64,000 bases of DNA from SZUA-36 sp963801195. Its GTDB lineage: Bacteria; Pseudomonadota; Gammaproteobacteria; Xanthomonadales; SZUA-36. Below are positions 1 to 8,428 of this stretch, piece after piece (positions within the stretch are counted from its first letter, which is position 1; each line of letters starts with the position of its first letter). The DNA lies in the NCBI GenBank assembly GCA_963801195.1, contig CAWDDX010000005.1:186001-250000 (forward strand), in the 5' to 3' direction. The notes beneath the pieces are model-generated. The model was not told where the DNA came from. It worked only from the letters and a program-made list of their open reading frames with translations, and searched no databases. The position numbers were made by a program, and so were the translations under genes.

Positions 1-1279
1 CCACACGTGCCCCGATACGCGCGCACAGCATGAATGAGCCGACCAGTTTGCGGTGCAGGAACATGGTTTCGGGTGGTGGCACCTGGTATTCGTTCATGTC
101 TTCGAACATCATTTCCAAACCGGCATCCCGGCCACGCGCGAAAACGTCGGAGGCAGCAAAATCGTATACACCGCCCCTGATGACCGGTTCCGAGACCAGG
201 CGGATCAGGTTGAGTACGCGACCGACGTATTCGTCGCTGTTGCCCGGGTTGATATAACCCATTTTTTCCGCCAGGCCTCGCACGGCGTCATCATCGCCGT
301 CGATCATCGCACGGGCAATTTGCGCATAACGATGGGTAAATTTTTCTTCGAAGCTCACGGTGGAGCCAAAATCCAGCAGGACGACACGGTCCGTTTCCGG
401 TTGGTACAGGTAGTTGGCAAAATTGGGGTCCGACTGCATGGTGCGGAATTCAAACAATTCGCGGAACATCAAGTGCTGGAGCAGGGCGCCGACGCTGTTT
501 TTTACCGCCTGCGGAACCCCGTCTTTGGCAAGCGACTCCAACGGTTCGCCGTCGATGTAGTCCATGGCGAGAATGCGCTTGGTGGTCAGGTCGTCATGGA
601 CCCCCGGAACCACGAAGCGCGGTTCATCCTCCACCAGTTGCCGGTAGTCCCTGAGATACTGGGCCTCGACGATGTAGTCCGCTTCCTGGTGCAACTGGCG
701 TTTGGCCTCTTTGACGATTCCCGTGGTATCGATTTCACCCGGCAAAAGTTTGATCAAGCGCATCAGCAGGGCCATGTTGTCGACGTCACTGTTGATGCTT
801 TTGGCCACGCCCGGGTACTGGACTTTTAATGCGAGGTCACGTCCGTCATCGGTAAAGACGCGGTGCACCTGGCCGATGGAGGCCGATGCTACCGGTTCGT
901 AATTGAAGTCAATAAACAGGTCTTGCCAACCCTTGCCATACTCACGCCCCATCACCCGTTTGATCTGGGAAAGCGGCATGGTATCGGCCGAGTCACGCAG
1001 CACGGCCAGTACGTCGGCAAATTCCCTCGGCAGGAAATCCGCGCTTTCCATGGACAGCATCTGCCCCATTTTCATGGCGGCGCCACGCATGCCTGCGAGA
1101 CGTTTGGCAAGCTTTTCTGCGTTGGTCGTGGTGAGTAAAGCATTGAAGGTTTCGCCGGGCTTTGAACTCACAAGCCGGCGCATGGACTCCGCGGCGCCAC
1201 CCATCGCCAATTCACCCGCCGTCAGACCCAGCCTCGCGAGGCGGCCGAAACGGGTCGTGGGGACACGTGATTTTTTCAT
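1..1279 (-). CDS. ABC1/AarF (UbiB-like) atypical kinase, 3' end cut by window edge
   Basis: The reverse strand is open from the start codon at 1279 to the window edge, giving 426 residues without a stop. The translation shows the family signature AAMKMGQMLS (KxGQ motif, about residues 66-75), the alanine-rich loop SASIGQVHR, a lysine in LALKVQYPG, and LLDFGS as the metal-binding aspartate motif. ABC1/UbiB proteins are protein-kinase-like ATPases; UbiB supports ubiquinone biosynthesis, but many paralogues have unknown substrates. The start overlaps the stop of the upstream acetyltransferase gene as ATGA, so translation is probably coupled. No membrane hairpin is visible in the part present; the C terminus lies outside the window. 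UbiB itself or a paralogue cannot be told apart here. Confidence 0.88.
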   Translation of the reverse strand, partial: MKKSRVPTTRFGRLARLGLTAGELAMGGAAESMRRLVSSKPGETFNALLTTTNAEKLAKRLAGMRGAAMKMGQMLSMESADFLPREFADVLAVLRDSADTMPLSQIKRVMGREYGKGWQDLFIDFNYEPVASASIGQVHRVFTDDGRDLALKVQYPGVAKSINSDVDNMALLMRLIKLLPGEIDTTGIVKEAKRQLHQEADYIVEAQYLRDYRQLVEDEPRFVVPGVHDDLTTKRILAMDYIDGEPLESLAKDGVPQAVKNSVGALLQHLMFRELFEFRTMQSDPNFANYLYQPETDRVVLLDFGSTVSFEEKFTHRYAQIARAMIDGDDDAVRGLAEKMGYINPGNSDEYVGRVLNLIRLVSEPVIRGGVYDFAASDVFARGRDAGLEMMFEDMNEYQVPPPETMFLHRKLVGSFMLCARIGARV

Positions 1280-2112
1280 TGTGCCGGAGTAACCGCCGCC
1301 CGGGCTTTCGCAGGGGTGGCTATCCGTTCGAACAGGCGCCGGCCTTCCTTCTCATCGACTTTGACGCCAAAGCGGGTATCCAGCACTTCCCTCAGGTGTG
1401 CACCGTCTTCGAGCGCGTGTCTTTGCTCCCCGGAAGCGGTGATAAGCCAGAACTCGTGATTGCGCAGCGAACGGACCTCGTCAGCCAGGATGCTTGAAAC
1501 CACCAGGTGGTTCACAAAGGTGGCGCCGGGATGTTTGTGTGAATAAAAATGACCCACTTCGCAGTCCGACTGGCCGTAGCGGGCGAGCTCAAAACGGTAT
1601 AGCGAATAGAACGCACCGTCTTTCAGGGTCTGCATATGGAATTCGCCGGGACGGCCTTGTGCAATGCGGAAGACCCGAAAACTTTCCTGCGAGATTTCAC
1701 CCGACAGGCTGACCGGGCAGCGGGGACCCATGGGGCCGAACCCGACGTCGGCCACATATTGCTTTCCGCCGGTTTCCACCAGTGTAATGCGATGCGTGAG
1801 TCCGGGGTGGTTATCCTGGTTGTAGATGACCCGGCCGAGATACAGGGTCACGTTGAAACCGAGTTCCTCGAGTACCGCCTGTAGCAGGCCATTCTGCTCA
1901 AAACAGTACCCGCCCCGCCGCCTGACGACAATGCGTTGGTAAAGGGACTCGATGTCCAGCGGGAGATCGTTTCCCAGCAGTGGCCCGACACTGGAAAAGG
2001 AAAAATTAGCGACGTGACGGCTGGTCAGGTCGGTTAAAAAGGCCAGGTCCGGTTGCCTTCGTTCAAGCTCCAGCACCCGTAAATATTCGTTGGTTATATC
2101 AGTGAGCGTCAT
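1276..2112 (-). CDS. arylamine N-acetyltransferase (NAT family)
   Basis: A 278-residue protein, the usual NAT length. The Cys-His-Asp triad is visible: Cys in RGGYCFEQNG, His in LTHRITLVE and Asp in YVADVGFGPMG. NATs are cytosolic enzymes that move acetyl (or propionyl/malonyl) groups from CoA to arylamines, hydrazines or related amines. I chose the ATG at 2112 because AAGGAAGGA lies five to six bases upstream; an in-frame ATG at 2154 would add 14 residues of low-complexity sequence without a good ribosome site. The gene is the first of a leftward pair and overlaps the ABC1 kinase start by four bases. The physiological amine is unknown. Confidence 0.9.
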   Translation of the reverse strand: MTLTDITNEYLRVLELERRQPDLAFLTDLTSRHVANFSFSSVGPLLGNDLPLDIESLYQRIVVRRRGGYCFEQNGLLQAVLEELGFNVTLYLGRVIYNQDNHPGLTHRITLVETGGKQYVADVGFGPMGPRCPVSLSGEISQESFRVFRIAQGRPGEFHMQTLKDGAFYSLYRFELARYGQSDCEVGHFYSHKHPGATFVNHLVVSSILADEVRSLRNHEFWLITASGEQRHALEDGAHLREVLDTRFGVKVDEKEGRRLFERIATPAKARAAVTPAQ

Positions 2113-2259
2113 TTGTCCTTCCTTTTGCCCGGGTGTTTTTTTGACCATTGTCATCCGGCAGGTGAGTTTACACCTAGAATACCCTGGTCATCATAAAACC
2201 ATTCCGGCACCCGATATCGGGTTAAAATTAACACCTTTCCGGTACGGATTCCGCACGTC

Positions 2260-2832
2260 ATGATCAGCTTGAAATTCAAAACCACTGACGCCTGGGCCGA
2301 AGGTATCGTCGCGGCAATGGACGTATTTTTGCCGGATCACGCGGCGGCGGAGAAGAAGGCCTCCAGCATGGCTATGACCATGGTGTCCCATTACCCCGAC
2401 AAGCCCGACCTGGTTGCCGCCATGGTCGATCTCGCCATGGAAGAACTGGGTCATTTTCGTTCGGTGGTTAAAATTATGCAGGAACGCGGCCTGATCCTGC
2501 AGCCCGATGAGAAGGACCCCTATGTCAATGCCCTGCGCCGATCGTGCCGGCAAGGGAGCGAATTTTACCTGATGGATCGTTTGCTGGTGGCAGCTATTGT
2601 CGAGGCCCGCGGCGCCGAGCGCTTCGGCATGGTCGCAGCAGCATTGCCGGAAGGTGATCTGAAGCGGTTTTACGAGGTGATCACGCGTTCCGAGACGGGT
2701 CACGAAAAACTGTTCCTGCAATTTGCCGAAAAATACTTTGACCCGGCAATGGTCAACGAGCGTCTCGATGAACTGCTCGACACCGAGGCTGCGATCGTCA
2801 GAGAACTACCCGTCCGCACCGCGCTTCACTGA
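2260..2832 (+). CDS. miaE: tRNA-(ms2io6A)-hydroxylase MiaE
   Basis: 190 residues, matching the short MiaE type found in pseudomonads and relatives. It carries the carboxylate/histidine ligands of the ferritin-like di-iron fold in HAAAEKKAS, MEELGHFRSV, VEARGAERF and SETGHEKLF. MiaE hydroxylates the isopentenyl group of 2-methylthio-N6-isopentenyladenosine at tRNA position 37 using O2, so its presence implies at least facultative aerobic life. It starts about 100 bases from the divergent NAT gene and is followed 24 bases later by the glycosyltransferase-like gene on the same strand; the two may be cotranscribed, though no functional link is evident. Confidence 0.92.
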   Translation: MISLKFKTTDAWAEGIVAAMDVFLPDHAAAEKKASSMAMTMVSHYPDKPDLVAAMVDLAMEELGHFRSVVKIMQERGLILQPDEKDPYVNALRRSCRQGSEFYLMDRLLVAAIVEARGAERFGMVAAALPEGDLKRFYEVITRSETGHEKLFLQFAEKYFDPAMVNERLDELLDTEAAIVRELPVRTALH

Positions 2833-2856
2833 GCCGGGCCGGGCAGGGCAAGCAAA

Positions 2857-4203
2857 GTGGAAAAATACCTGCGGCACTACGCCGAACCCGAAATCTCTGC
2901 GCTCGATGATTTACCCGCACAGCCGTGCTGGGAAAACGTCATGGTCATTCCCGCCTGTAATGAGACCGACGGGTTGTTGCGGCCGCCACCGCCGTGCGGC
3001 GGACGCAGCCTGATGGTGCTGGTGATCAATGAACCGGTCAGCGCGACACGGGAAGTTTCAATCAGCAACCGGGTCCTGGCCGCGGCAGTGGAAGAACACT
3101 TTGTGCCGCTATGGCAATCCGCCCCCGGCGCGGGCCTGAGTCTTTGGCGGGACACGCTGGCCGAGCGCGATGTGCTGTTGGCGGACCGTTTCAGCGCAGG
3201 CCGGCAATTGCCCGCCCGGGGCGGTGTCGGTTTTGCCCGCAAGATCGGAGCAGACCTCGCGCTCAGCCTGGTCCACCGCCAGCGTATTCGCACCACCTGG
3301 ATACACTGCACCGATGCCGACGTACAGCTGCCCGGGACCTACTTCAACAGCAGTAACAAGCTCGGTGAAAGGCGCTCGAAATATTCCGCGCTGCTCTATC
3401 CTTTCCACCATTGTGATGACCCCGACAAGGTGGAAAGCACTGAAGTCCTGCTGGCCACGCTGTTGTATGAACTGTCCCTGCGCTATTACGTGGCCGGTCT
3501 GAAATCGGCCCGCTCGCCCTATGCCTTTCACACCATCGGCAGCACCATGGCGGTGAATGCGCTGCACTATGCCAAGGTACGGGGCTTTCCCAAACGCGAG
3601 GCCGGTGAGGATTTTTATTTGCTCAACAAGCTGGCCAAGGTCGGTCCCGTGCTGGAAGGGGGTCTGGATTCAGGCTTTGACGCCATCGAAATTGCATCGC
3701 GCCGTTCCGACCGGGTTCCATTCGGTACCGGTGCCGCGGTCAACAAAATCACCGCGCTGGCCGACCCGGTCAGCGATTTTGAATTTTATCACCCGGCCGT
3801 GTTCGGCCTGCTGAAGCTCTGGTTACAGAGCCTGCCCGCAGTGTGGCGGTCAGGGTCTGCTGATCTCAAGATCGAGCTATTTTCCGGGTTCGCTGATAAT
3901 CAGGATCAGGTCAACCAGGGCCGCGCGTTGCTGGCCGCTCTGAAAAAAATCAAAACGGACCAGGCGCTTGAACATGCCTTCAGGCAAAGCGCTGGCCTGG
4001 AGCAATTTACCCGCCAGATGCACACATGGTTTGATGCCTTTCGAACACTCAAACTGATCCACGCTTTGCGTGATTCGCGCCTGCCTTCAATCAATTACGC
4101 GACGCTCGAAGCCAGTCCGCTGTTTCACAAACTCCTGGCGGAAGATCCCGACCTGTCGGTTTTTCATGAACGATTACTCAATGAATCCGGGGCGGGCGCT
4201 TAA
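2857..4203 (+). CDS. glycosyltransferase family 2-like protein
   Basis: 448 residues from a GTG start. Features of a GT-A nucleotide-sugar fold are visible: VMVIPACNET near residue 30 (first beta strand), a DADVQLP segment (DxD-like) near residue 155, and GEDFYLLNKL near residue 250, the place of the ED acid motif. There is no transmembrane segment, so it is probably cytosolic. The region between residues 60 and 130 is less typical. Similar proteins occur next to miaE in other gammaproteobacteria as far as I recall, but the acceptor is unknown. The short distance to miaE (24 bases) suggests an operon. Function beyond the fold is inference. Confidence 0.62.
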   Translation: MEKYLRHYAEPEISALDDLPAQPCWENVMVIPACNETDGLLRPPPPCGGRSLMVLVINEPVSATREVSISNRVLAAAVEEHFVPLWQSAPGAGLSLWRDTLAERDVLLADRFSAGRQLPARGGVGFARKIGADLALSLVHRQRIRTTWIHCTDADVQLPGTYFNSSNKLGERRSKYSALLYPFHHCDDPDKVESTEVLLATLLYELSLRYYVAGLKSARSPYAFHTIGSTMAVNALHYAKVRGFPKREAGEDFYLLNKLAKVGPVLEGGLDSGFDAIEIASRRSDRVPFGTGAAVNKITALADPVSDFEFYHPAVFGLLKLWLQSLPAVWRSGSADLKIELFSGFADNQDQVNQGRALLAALKKIKTDQALEHAFRQSAGLEQFTRQMHTWFDAFRTLKLIHALRDSRLPSINYATLEASPLFHKLLAEDPDLSVFHERLLNESGAGA

Positions 4204-4413
4204 AACAGCCAGAACGCCGACGCTGATACCGGCATTACACACAGAAGCCCTTTGCAACGATTTACCGTATTTCATGGCAAACTTTGGATGGAAAAGGGGG
4301 CAGATGAATTTATAAACAATTAAAATAGCGGGCTGTGGTAAAAATAGTGGCAAGCCAGCGTCAAACGGGTTTTCGTTCCGGCTTGGACAATAAAGGTTTC
4401 AGGGATATCTGCA

Positions 4414-6288
4414 ATGTACGATTGGCAAGAGAAATACAGTCCCAAGGTGACCACGCCGGAGCGTGCGGTCAGCAAGGTCAAGAGCGGTCAAAGGGTTTTT
4501 ATCGGTTCCGGCGCGGCCGAGCCACAGTTGCTGGTCAAGGCACTTGCCGAGCGGGGACCGGAATTGGCGGATACGCAGATTACCCACATACTCACACTCG
4601 GGGTCGCCCCGTATACCGACCCGAAGCTCAAGGACGGGTTCCGCCACAATGCCCTGTTTATCGGACCAAACGTGCGTGATGCCGTTGCCGAGGGGCGTGC
4701 CGATTTCACCCCGGTATTCCTGTCCGAGGTTCCACGGCTTTTCCGCCGTGGCAAATTGCCGATAGACGTGGCGCTGATCCAGGTGACACCGCCCGACGAA
4801 CACGGTTACTGCAGCTACGGCGTCAGTGTCGATGTCACCAAGGCCGCTGCTGAGAGCGCCGACCACGTGGTCGCCGAAATCAATCCGAACATGCCGCGTA
4901 CACTCGGTGATTGCTTTATCCATATCAACGACATCCACGAACTCGTCCCCAGCGACATGCCGATACTCGAGGCGCCGGTGGGTAAGATCGATGACATCGC
5001 AGACCAGATCGGCCGGCATATTGCAGAACTCATCGAGGATGGATCAACCCTGCAGCTGGGCATCGGCACGATCCCCGACGCGGTCCTGGCATGCCTGGAC
5101 GGCAAGAAAAATCTTGGCATCCACTCTGAAATGATTTCCGACGGTGTGATCGGGCTGGTCGAGAAAGGCATTATCAACGGTTCATGCAAGAATATTCATG
5201 CAGGCAAAATCGTTGCCAGCTTTGCCATCGGCACCCGCCGGCTCTATGATTTTATCGATAACAACCCGATGTGTGAATTCCACCCCTCGGACTTTACCAA
5301 CGACCCTTTCCGCATCGCGCAAAACGACCGTGTCGTCGCCATCAATTCGGCGCTGCAGGTCGACCTGACCGGCCAGGTCTGCGCCGATTCACTGGGAACC
5401 TATTTCTACAGCGGCATCGGTGGCCAGGTCGATTTCATACGCGGTGCTTCGCGTTCCCACCAGGGCCGGCCCATCATCGCGTTGCCCTCCACCGCCGCTG
5501 AAGGAGCGGTGTCGCGCATCGTGCCTATCCTGACACCGGGCGCGGGGGTCGTAACGAGTCGGGGCGACGTGCACTACGTGGTCACCGAGTATGGCATCGC
5601 CGACCTGCACGGCAAGACCATACGCGAGCGTGCCATGGCCTTGATTCTCATCGCGCATCCGGACCACCGTGAACAATTGATGAAGGATGCGCGCGAGCGC
5701 AATCTCGTCTACAGCGACCAGGAGGCGGTTATTGGTCATGACGACCTGAACCTGCGTTCCTTTGAGCGGAAATTTACAGCGCCAAATGGCAAACCCATAC
5801 ACATGCGGCCGATCCTTCCAACCGATGAGGACATGATGCGGGATCTTTTTTACGCTTGTTCAGCGCAGACCTTGTATCATCGGTTCTTCACAAAAATGCA
5901 GTCGATGCCCCACCATAAATTGAAAAAATTCGTCAATGTAGATTACCTGACAAACATGGCGCTGGTCAGCGTGACGCGCGAGGACGAGCACGAGATGATC
6001 GTCGCCGTCGGCCGCTATTCGGTCGACAAGGCCGGCACCGCGGCAGAAGTGGCTTTCATCGTCAGGGACGACTGGCAAGGCCAGGGTGCGGGTATCGCCA
6101 TGTTCGATCAATTGCTCGAAGTCGCCCATAAACGCGGCATCGTGAAGTTTACCGCGGACGTTTTACACGACAACGCGCGGATGCTGCACATATTTCACAA
6201 GTGCGCGCCCAACGCCATCGAGAGCACGCTGGAGGCCGGGGTTTATCATCTTTCCTTCAGCATAAAGCCCGGTGACAAGTTCAGCTAG
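4414..6288 (+). CDS. acetyl-CoA hydrolase/CoA-transferase fused to C-terminal GNAT acetyltransferase
   Basis: 624 residues. Residues 1 to about 440 form a class I CoA-transferase like 4-hydroxybutyrate/acetate CoA-transferases: GSGAAEPQLL near the N terminus, LQLGIGTIPDAVL, SEMISDGV and the active-site glutamate segment VVTEYGIADLHGKT. From about residue 465 a GNAT domain begins (IHMRPILPTDEDMMRDLF) and carries the acyl-CoA pyrophosphate loop DDWQGQGAGIAMF near residue 565. The first half moves CoA between short acids; the second acetylates an amine, perhaps a protein lysine. The ATG follows AGGGA at nine bases. The fusion is known in scattered bacteria; its target is not clear. No close operon partner is present. 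Confidence 0.88.
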   Translation: MYDWQEKYSPKVTTPERAVSKVKSGQRVFIGSGAAEPQLLVKALAERGPELADTQITHILTLGVAPYTDPKLKDGFRHNALFIGPNVRDAVAEGRADFTPVFLSEVPRLFRRGKLPIDVALIQVTPPDEHGYCSYGVSVDVTKAAAESADHVVAEINPNMPRTLGDCFIHINDIHELVPSDMPILEAPVGKIDDIADQIGRHIAELIEDGSTLQLGIGTIPDAVLACLDGKKNLGIHSEMISDGVIGLVEKGIINGSCKNIHAGKIVASFAIGTRRLYDFIDNNPMCEFHPSDFTNDPFRIAQNDRVVAINSALQVDLTGQVCADSLGTYFYSGIGGQVDFIRGASRSHQGRPIIALPSTAAEGAVSRIVPILTPGAGVVTSRGDVHYVVTEYGIADLHGKTIRERAMALILIAHPDHREQLMKDARERNLVYSDQEAVIGHDDLNLRSFERKFTAPNGKPIHMRPILPTDEDMMRDLFYACSAQTLYHRFFTKMQSMPHHKLKKFVNVDYLTNMALVSVTREDEHEMIVAVGRYSVDKAGTAAEVAFIVRDDWQGQGAGIAMFDQLLEVAHKRGIVKFTADVLHDNARMLHIFHKCAPNAIESTLEAGVYHLSFSIKPGDKFS

Positions 6289-6323
6289 CTTACCCGCCGC
6301 AATGTTCAAATGGGATACAAAAT

Positions 6324-6719
6324 TTAATGCAGCTTATCGACATGATCGACGATCGTGTCGTCCACGACCGCCTGGACTGCCGTTTCAATATCGTCGATGT
6401 CGGTAAGGATTGGCCTGATGCCCAGTGACTGCAGGCCCTGGTAGGCGCCACGGCCCATGCCGCGGCTCAGCACGACGTCACAATCCCTGATATTTTCAAA
6501 CATCAAATCGTGTGAATGTTCGGCACGGCGGCCAAAGCCCCTGCCCCTGGTACCCTGCCTGCCTTCATGCCGGTGCGACGAATGGCATAGACCCTGCTTG
6601 GGAAGGGATTTTCTTTCGACGATATGCTCCTCTTCGAGCGAGACGACTACATAGTTTTCAGCGCGGCCAAAATGCTTGCTGATGGTTTGTCCGTCATCGG
6701 AAACGATAGCAATTTTCAT
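6324..6719 (-). CDS. NifX/NafY-like iron-molybdenum-cofactor-binding domain protein
   Basis: 131 residues from the ATG at 6719, which has GAGG ten bases upstream; in-frame ATGs further upstream are worse placed. The start MKIAIVSDDG and SKHFGRAENYVVV match the dinitrogenase iron-molybdenum cofactor family (PF02579). A His/Cys-rich insert (CHSSHRHEG, then AEHSHD) could bind metal. Members outside nif clusters often bind an Fe-Mo or Fe-S cluster of unknown use, and no nif gene is visible here. The gene is divergent from an XRE-cupin regulator across 133 bases holding two inverted repeats, so the regulator probably controls it. Confidence 0.82.
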   Translation of the reverse strand: MKIAIVSDDGQTISKHFGRAENYVVVSLEEEHIVERKSLPKQGLCHSSHRHEGRQGTRGRGFGRRAEHSHDLMFENIRDCDVVLSRGMGRGAYQGLQSLGIRPILTDIDDIETAVQAVVDDTIVDHVDKLH

Positions 6720-6757
6720 ACGGGTCATGCCTCTTGTTCCAGGTGGTTTTTCATCAC

Positions 6758-6777
6758 AAATGTACAACTATACATTT
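6758..6777. promoter_or_regulatory. inverted repeat, candidate operator of the XRE-cupin regulator
   Basis: AAATGTA and TACATTT flank a six-base spacer in the divergent region between the NifX-like gene and the XRE-cupin gene. Both arms are perfect. It lies about 40 bases before the NifX-like start. A second palindrome sharing TGTACAA follows at 6793-6802. The assignment to the neighbouring regulator is inference. Confidence 0.5.
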
Positions 6778-6792
6778 TGAATGTCAATTATA

Positions 6793-6802
6793 TTTGTACA
6801 AA
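6793..6802. promoter_or_regulatory. palindrome TTTGTACAAA, second candidate operator
   Basis: A perfect ten-base palindrome, 50 bases before the XRE-cupin start codon, sharing the TGTACAA core with the repeat at 6758-6777. Two copies of one core in an AT-rich divergent promoter region suggest paired operator sites. Confidence 0.45.
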
Positions 6803-6852
6803 ATGCATAAATATCGCATAATAGCCCTGAAAATCAAAACGGTGTTGAAGGC

Positions 6853-7434
6853 ATGGGCGATAAATTGCTGGTAGGCGAGCGGATCAGGGAAATCAGGAAC
6901 GGCCGGGGGCTTTCGTTAAGGGCATTGGCGGAGCTGAGCAATCTCTCGACCAATGCGATCAGCCTGATCGAACGCGGGGACAACTCTCCAACAGTCTCAT
7001 CCCTGCACAACCTGGCAACTGCGCTGGCTGTACCGATAACGGCGTTTTTTGAGCAGAATCCCGATGGCCACGTGATCCATTTGAAGAAAAACCGGCGGTC
7101 AGCTTCCGAATCCGCGGGTGTCAAAATGGAGAACCTCGGCAGCGGCTTGCCAAACCAGCAGATCGAACCCTTCCTGATGAGCATCACACCCGGTAGCAGC
7201 AGCACAGACAGCCAGATTGCACACCCGGGAGAGGAATTTGTGTATGTCCTCAGTGGGGCTCTTATCTGCAGAATCAATGATCGGGACTACCGGCTTGAAG
7301 AAGGGGACAGCCTGCTTTTCCTGGCATCACAACCGCATGTTTACCAGAATCACACGAAGAAGGCGGCAAAAATCCTGATTATTTTCCAGCCCATGGTCGG
7401 ACAACTGGTGGCACACCAGCATTACCCCGAGTAA
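6853..7434 (+). CDS. XRE-family transcriptional regulator with cupin sensor domain
   Basis: 193 residues. The N-terminal 65 residues form an XRE helix-turn-helix (RIREIRNGRGLSLRALAELS, then TNAISLIERGDNSPTV). Residues about 105-185 form a cupin barrel (HPGEEFVYVLSGALICRI, then LEEGDSLLFLASQPHVYQN) that probably binds a small ligand. Such regulators often control amino-acid, polyamine or sulfur metabolism next to them. It stands alone and is divergent from the NifX-like gene; two inverted repeats in between suggest autoregulation and control of that gene. Ligand unknown. Confidence 0.9.
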   Translation: MGDKLLVGERIREIRNGRGLSLRALAELSNLSTNAISLIERGDNSPTVSSLHNLATALAVPITAFFEQNPDGHVIHLKKNRRSASESAGVKMENLGSGLPNQQIEPFLMSITPGSSSTDSQIAHPGEEFVYVLSGALICRINDRDYRLEEGDSLLFLASQPHVYQNHTKKAAKILIIFQPMVGQLVAHQHYPE

Positions 7435-7450
7435 ATTCCGGCCAGGCCGG

Positions 7451-8428
7451 TCAGTCCTGCGGCAGCGACAACTGCCTGATCCAGTCTGTCACCACCTGCA
7501 TCTGCTTGCCAGTTCTCCAGCGGTAGTCGGCGCCGGTGTAGCCCCACCAGTCCCAGCAGGCGTAGGGGTTCAAGTTGCCGGTAAGCACCTGCGGAAAAGC
7601 CAGCACGATATCGTTGGCCTCCGCCCATGCCAGGTAGCCGCTCTCCTGTATGAAGTCGGTGCCGACCTGGACGGCGGACTGGGCGCAGCCGTGCATCACC
7701 AGGTGGAGGGCGCAGGCATGGCCGTCCCCGGCGCAGGCCGGGGGTACAAACAGGTAGGCGATGTCGCTGAGTCCGGCCTCGGCGGCACCGGCCAGGGTGA
7801 CGGTCTGCAACGGGGTCACTGCTTCCGAGTCCGGTGTTTCAACACCCGGATACAGGTACTGCAGGATGGCGCCGGCGGCGTCGAAATCGCAATCTCCCAC
7901 GAAGGGTGCCTTGAGCGCGGTGCAGTCACCGCCATGCCCGTTGGTGGGGAAGTTGTGGCCGGCCGCGACGGTGTTCACATAGCTGATTTGTGCTGCCGGT
8001 GCCAGCTCGGCATAAAGCGCTGCGGTTGCATCACTCACACCCGCCGCAACGGTGCTGTCCAGCGTGCCGTGGAATAACCAAACCGGGTCATCGGCCAGGT
8101 TTTCCGTATCCGCGACAAGACCCTGCGCCTGCGCCGTGCGGATGCTCTCAGCCAGGTCTGAAACCGGAATCGGAATATCGGAGCTGCCCATGCAGCGCGC
8201 CATGGCAGTTGCAAGCGTACCGTCGGCGCAGCCGAAGGGCCCCGATGCGATGATGCCGGCACCGGAAAACAGGTCCGAATAGGCAATGTGCAGCTGGTGC
8301 GCCATCATTCCGCCGGCGGATATACCCGATACCGTAATGCGGTCCGGGTCTATTTTCGCTGCGGGGGCGGGCTCGGCCGATAGCGCCGAGGCGGAAAACA
8401 AAAGCGTTGTCAGTAACAGCTTATACAT
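7451..8428 (-). CDS. secreted PHB-depolymerase-family esterase
   Basis: 325 residues. MYKLLLTTLLFSASALSA is a clear signal peptide and GGAGAAAAG precedes the ATG at 8428, so I prefer it to a longer upstream reading. The lipase box is GISAGGMM near residue 35; an aspartate (HGTLDSTV) and a histidine (AAGHNFPTNG) complete the triad. The C-terminal half (MHGCAQ, NPYACWDWWGY) matches extracellular poly(3-hydroxyalkanoate) depolymerase or feruloyl-esterase-like proteins. It probably cleaves an ester polymer or ester substrate outside the cytoplasm. It is the last gene of the TetR-led operon and overlaps the hydratase gene by eight bases. No polymer-binding domain is present. Confidence 0.8.
   Translation of the reverse strand: MYKLLLTTLLFSASALSAEPAPAAKIDPDRITVSGISAGGMMAHQLHIAYSDLFSGAGIIASGPFGCADGTLATAMARCMGSSDIPIPVSDLAESIRTAQAQGLVADTENLADDPVWLFHGTLDSTVAAGVSDATAALYAELAPAAQISYVNTVAAGHNFPTNGHGGDCTALKAPFVGDCDFDAAGAILQYLYPGVETPDSEAVTPLQTVTLAGAAEAGLSDIAYLFVPPACAGDGHACALHLVMHGCAQSAVQVGTDFIQESGYLAWAEANDIVLAFPQVLTGNLNPYACWDWWGYTGADYRWRTGKQMQVVTDWIRQLSLPQD

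Noticed and set aside
53..829. Plus-strand reading frame of 258 codons at the window start
   Set aside because: It is the antisense shadow of the ABC1 kinase, whose motifs read clearly on the minus strand.
6324..6719. Nitrogenase maturation cluster
   Set aside because: Only one NifX/NafY-like domain is present; no nifHDK, nifB or nifEN lies within the window.
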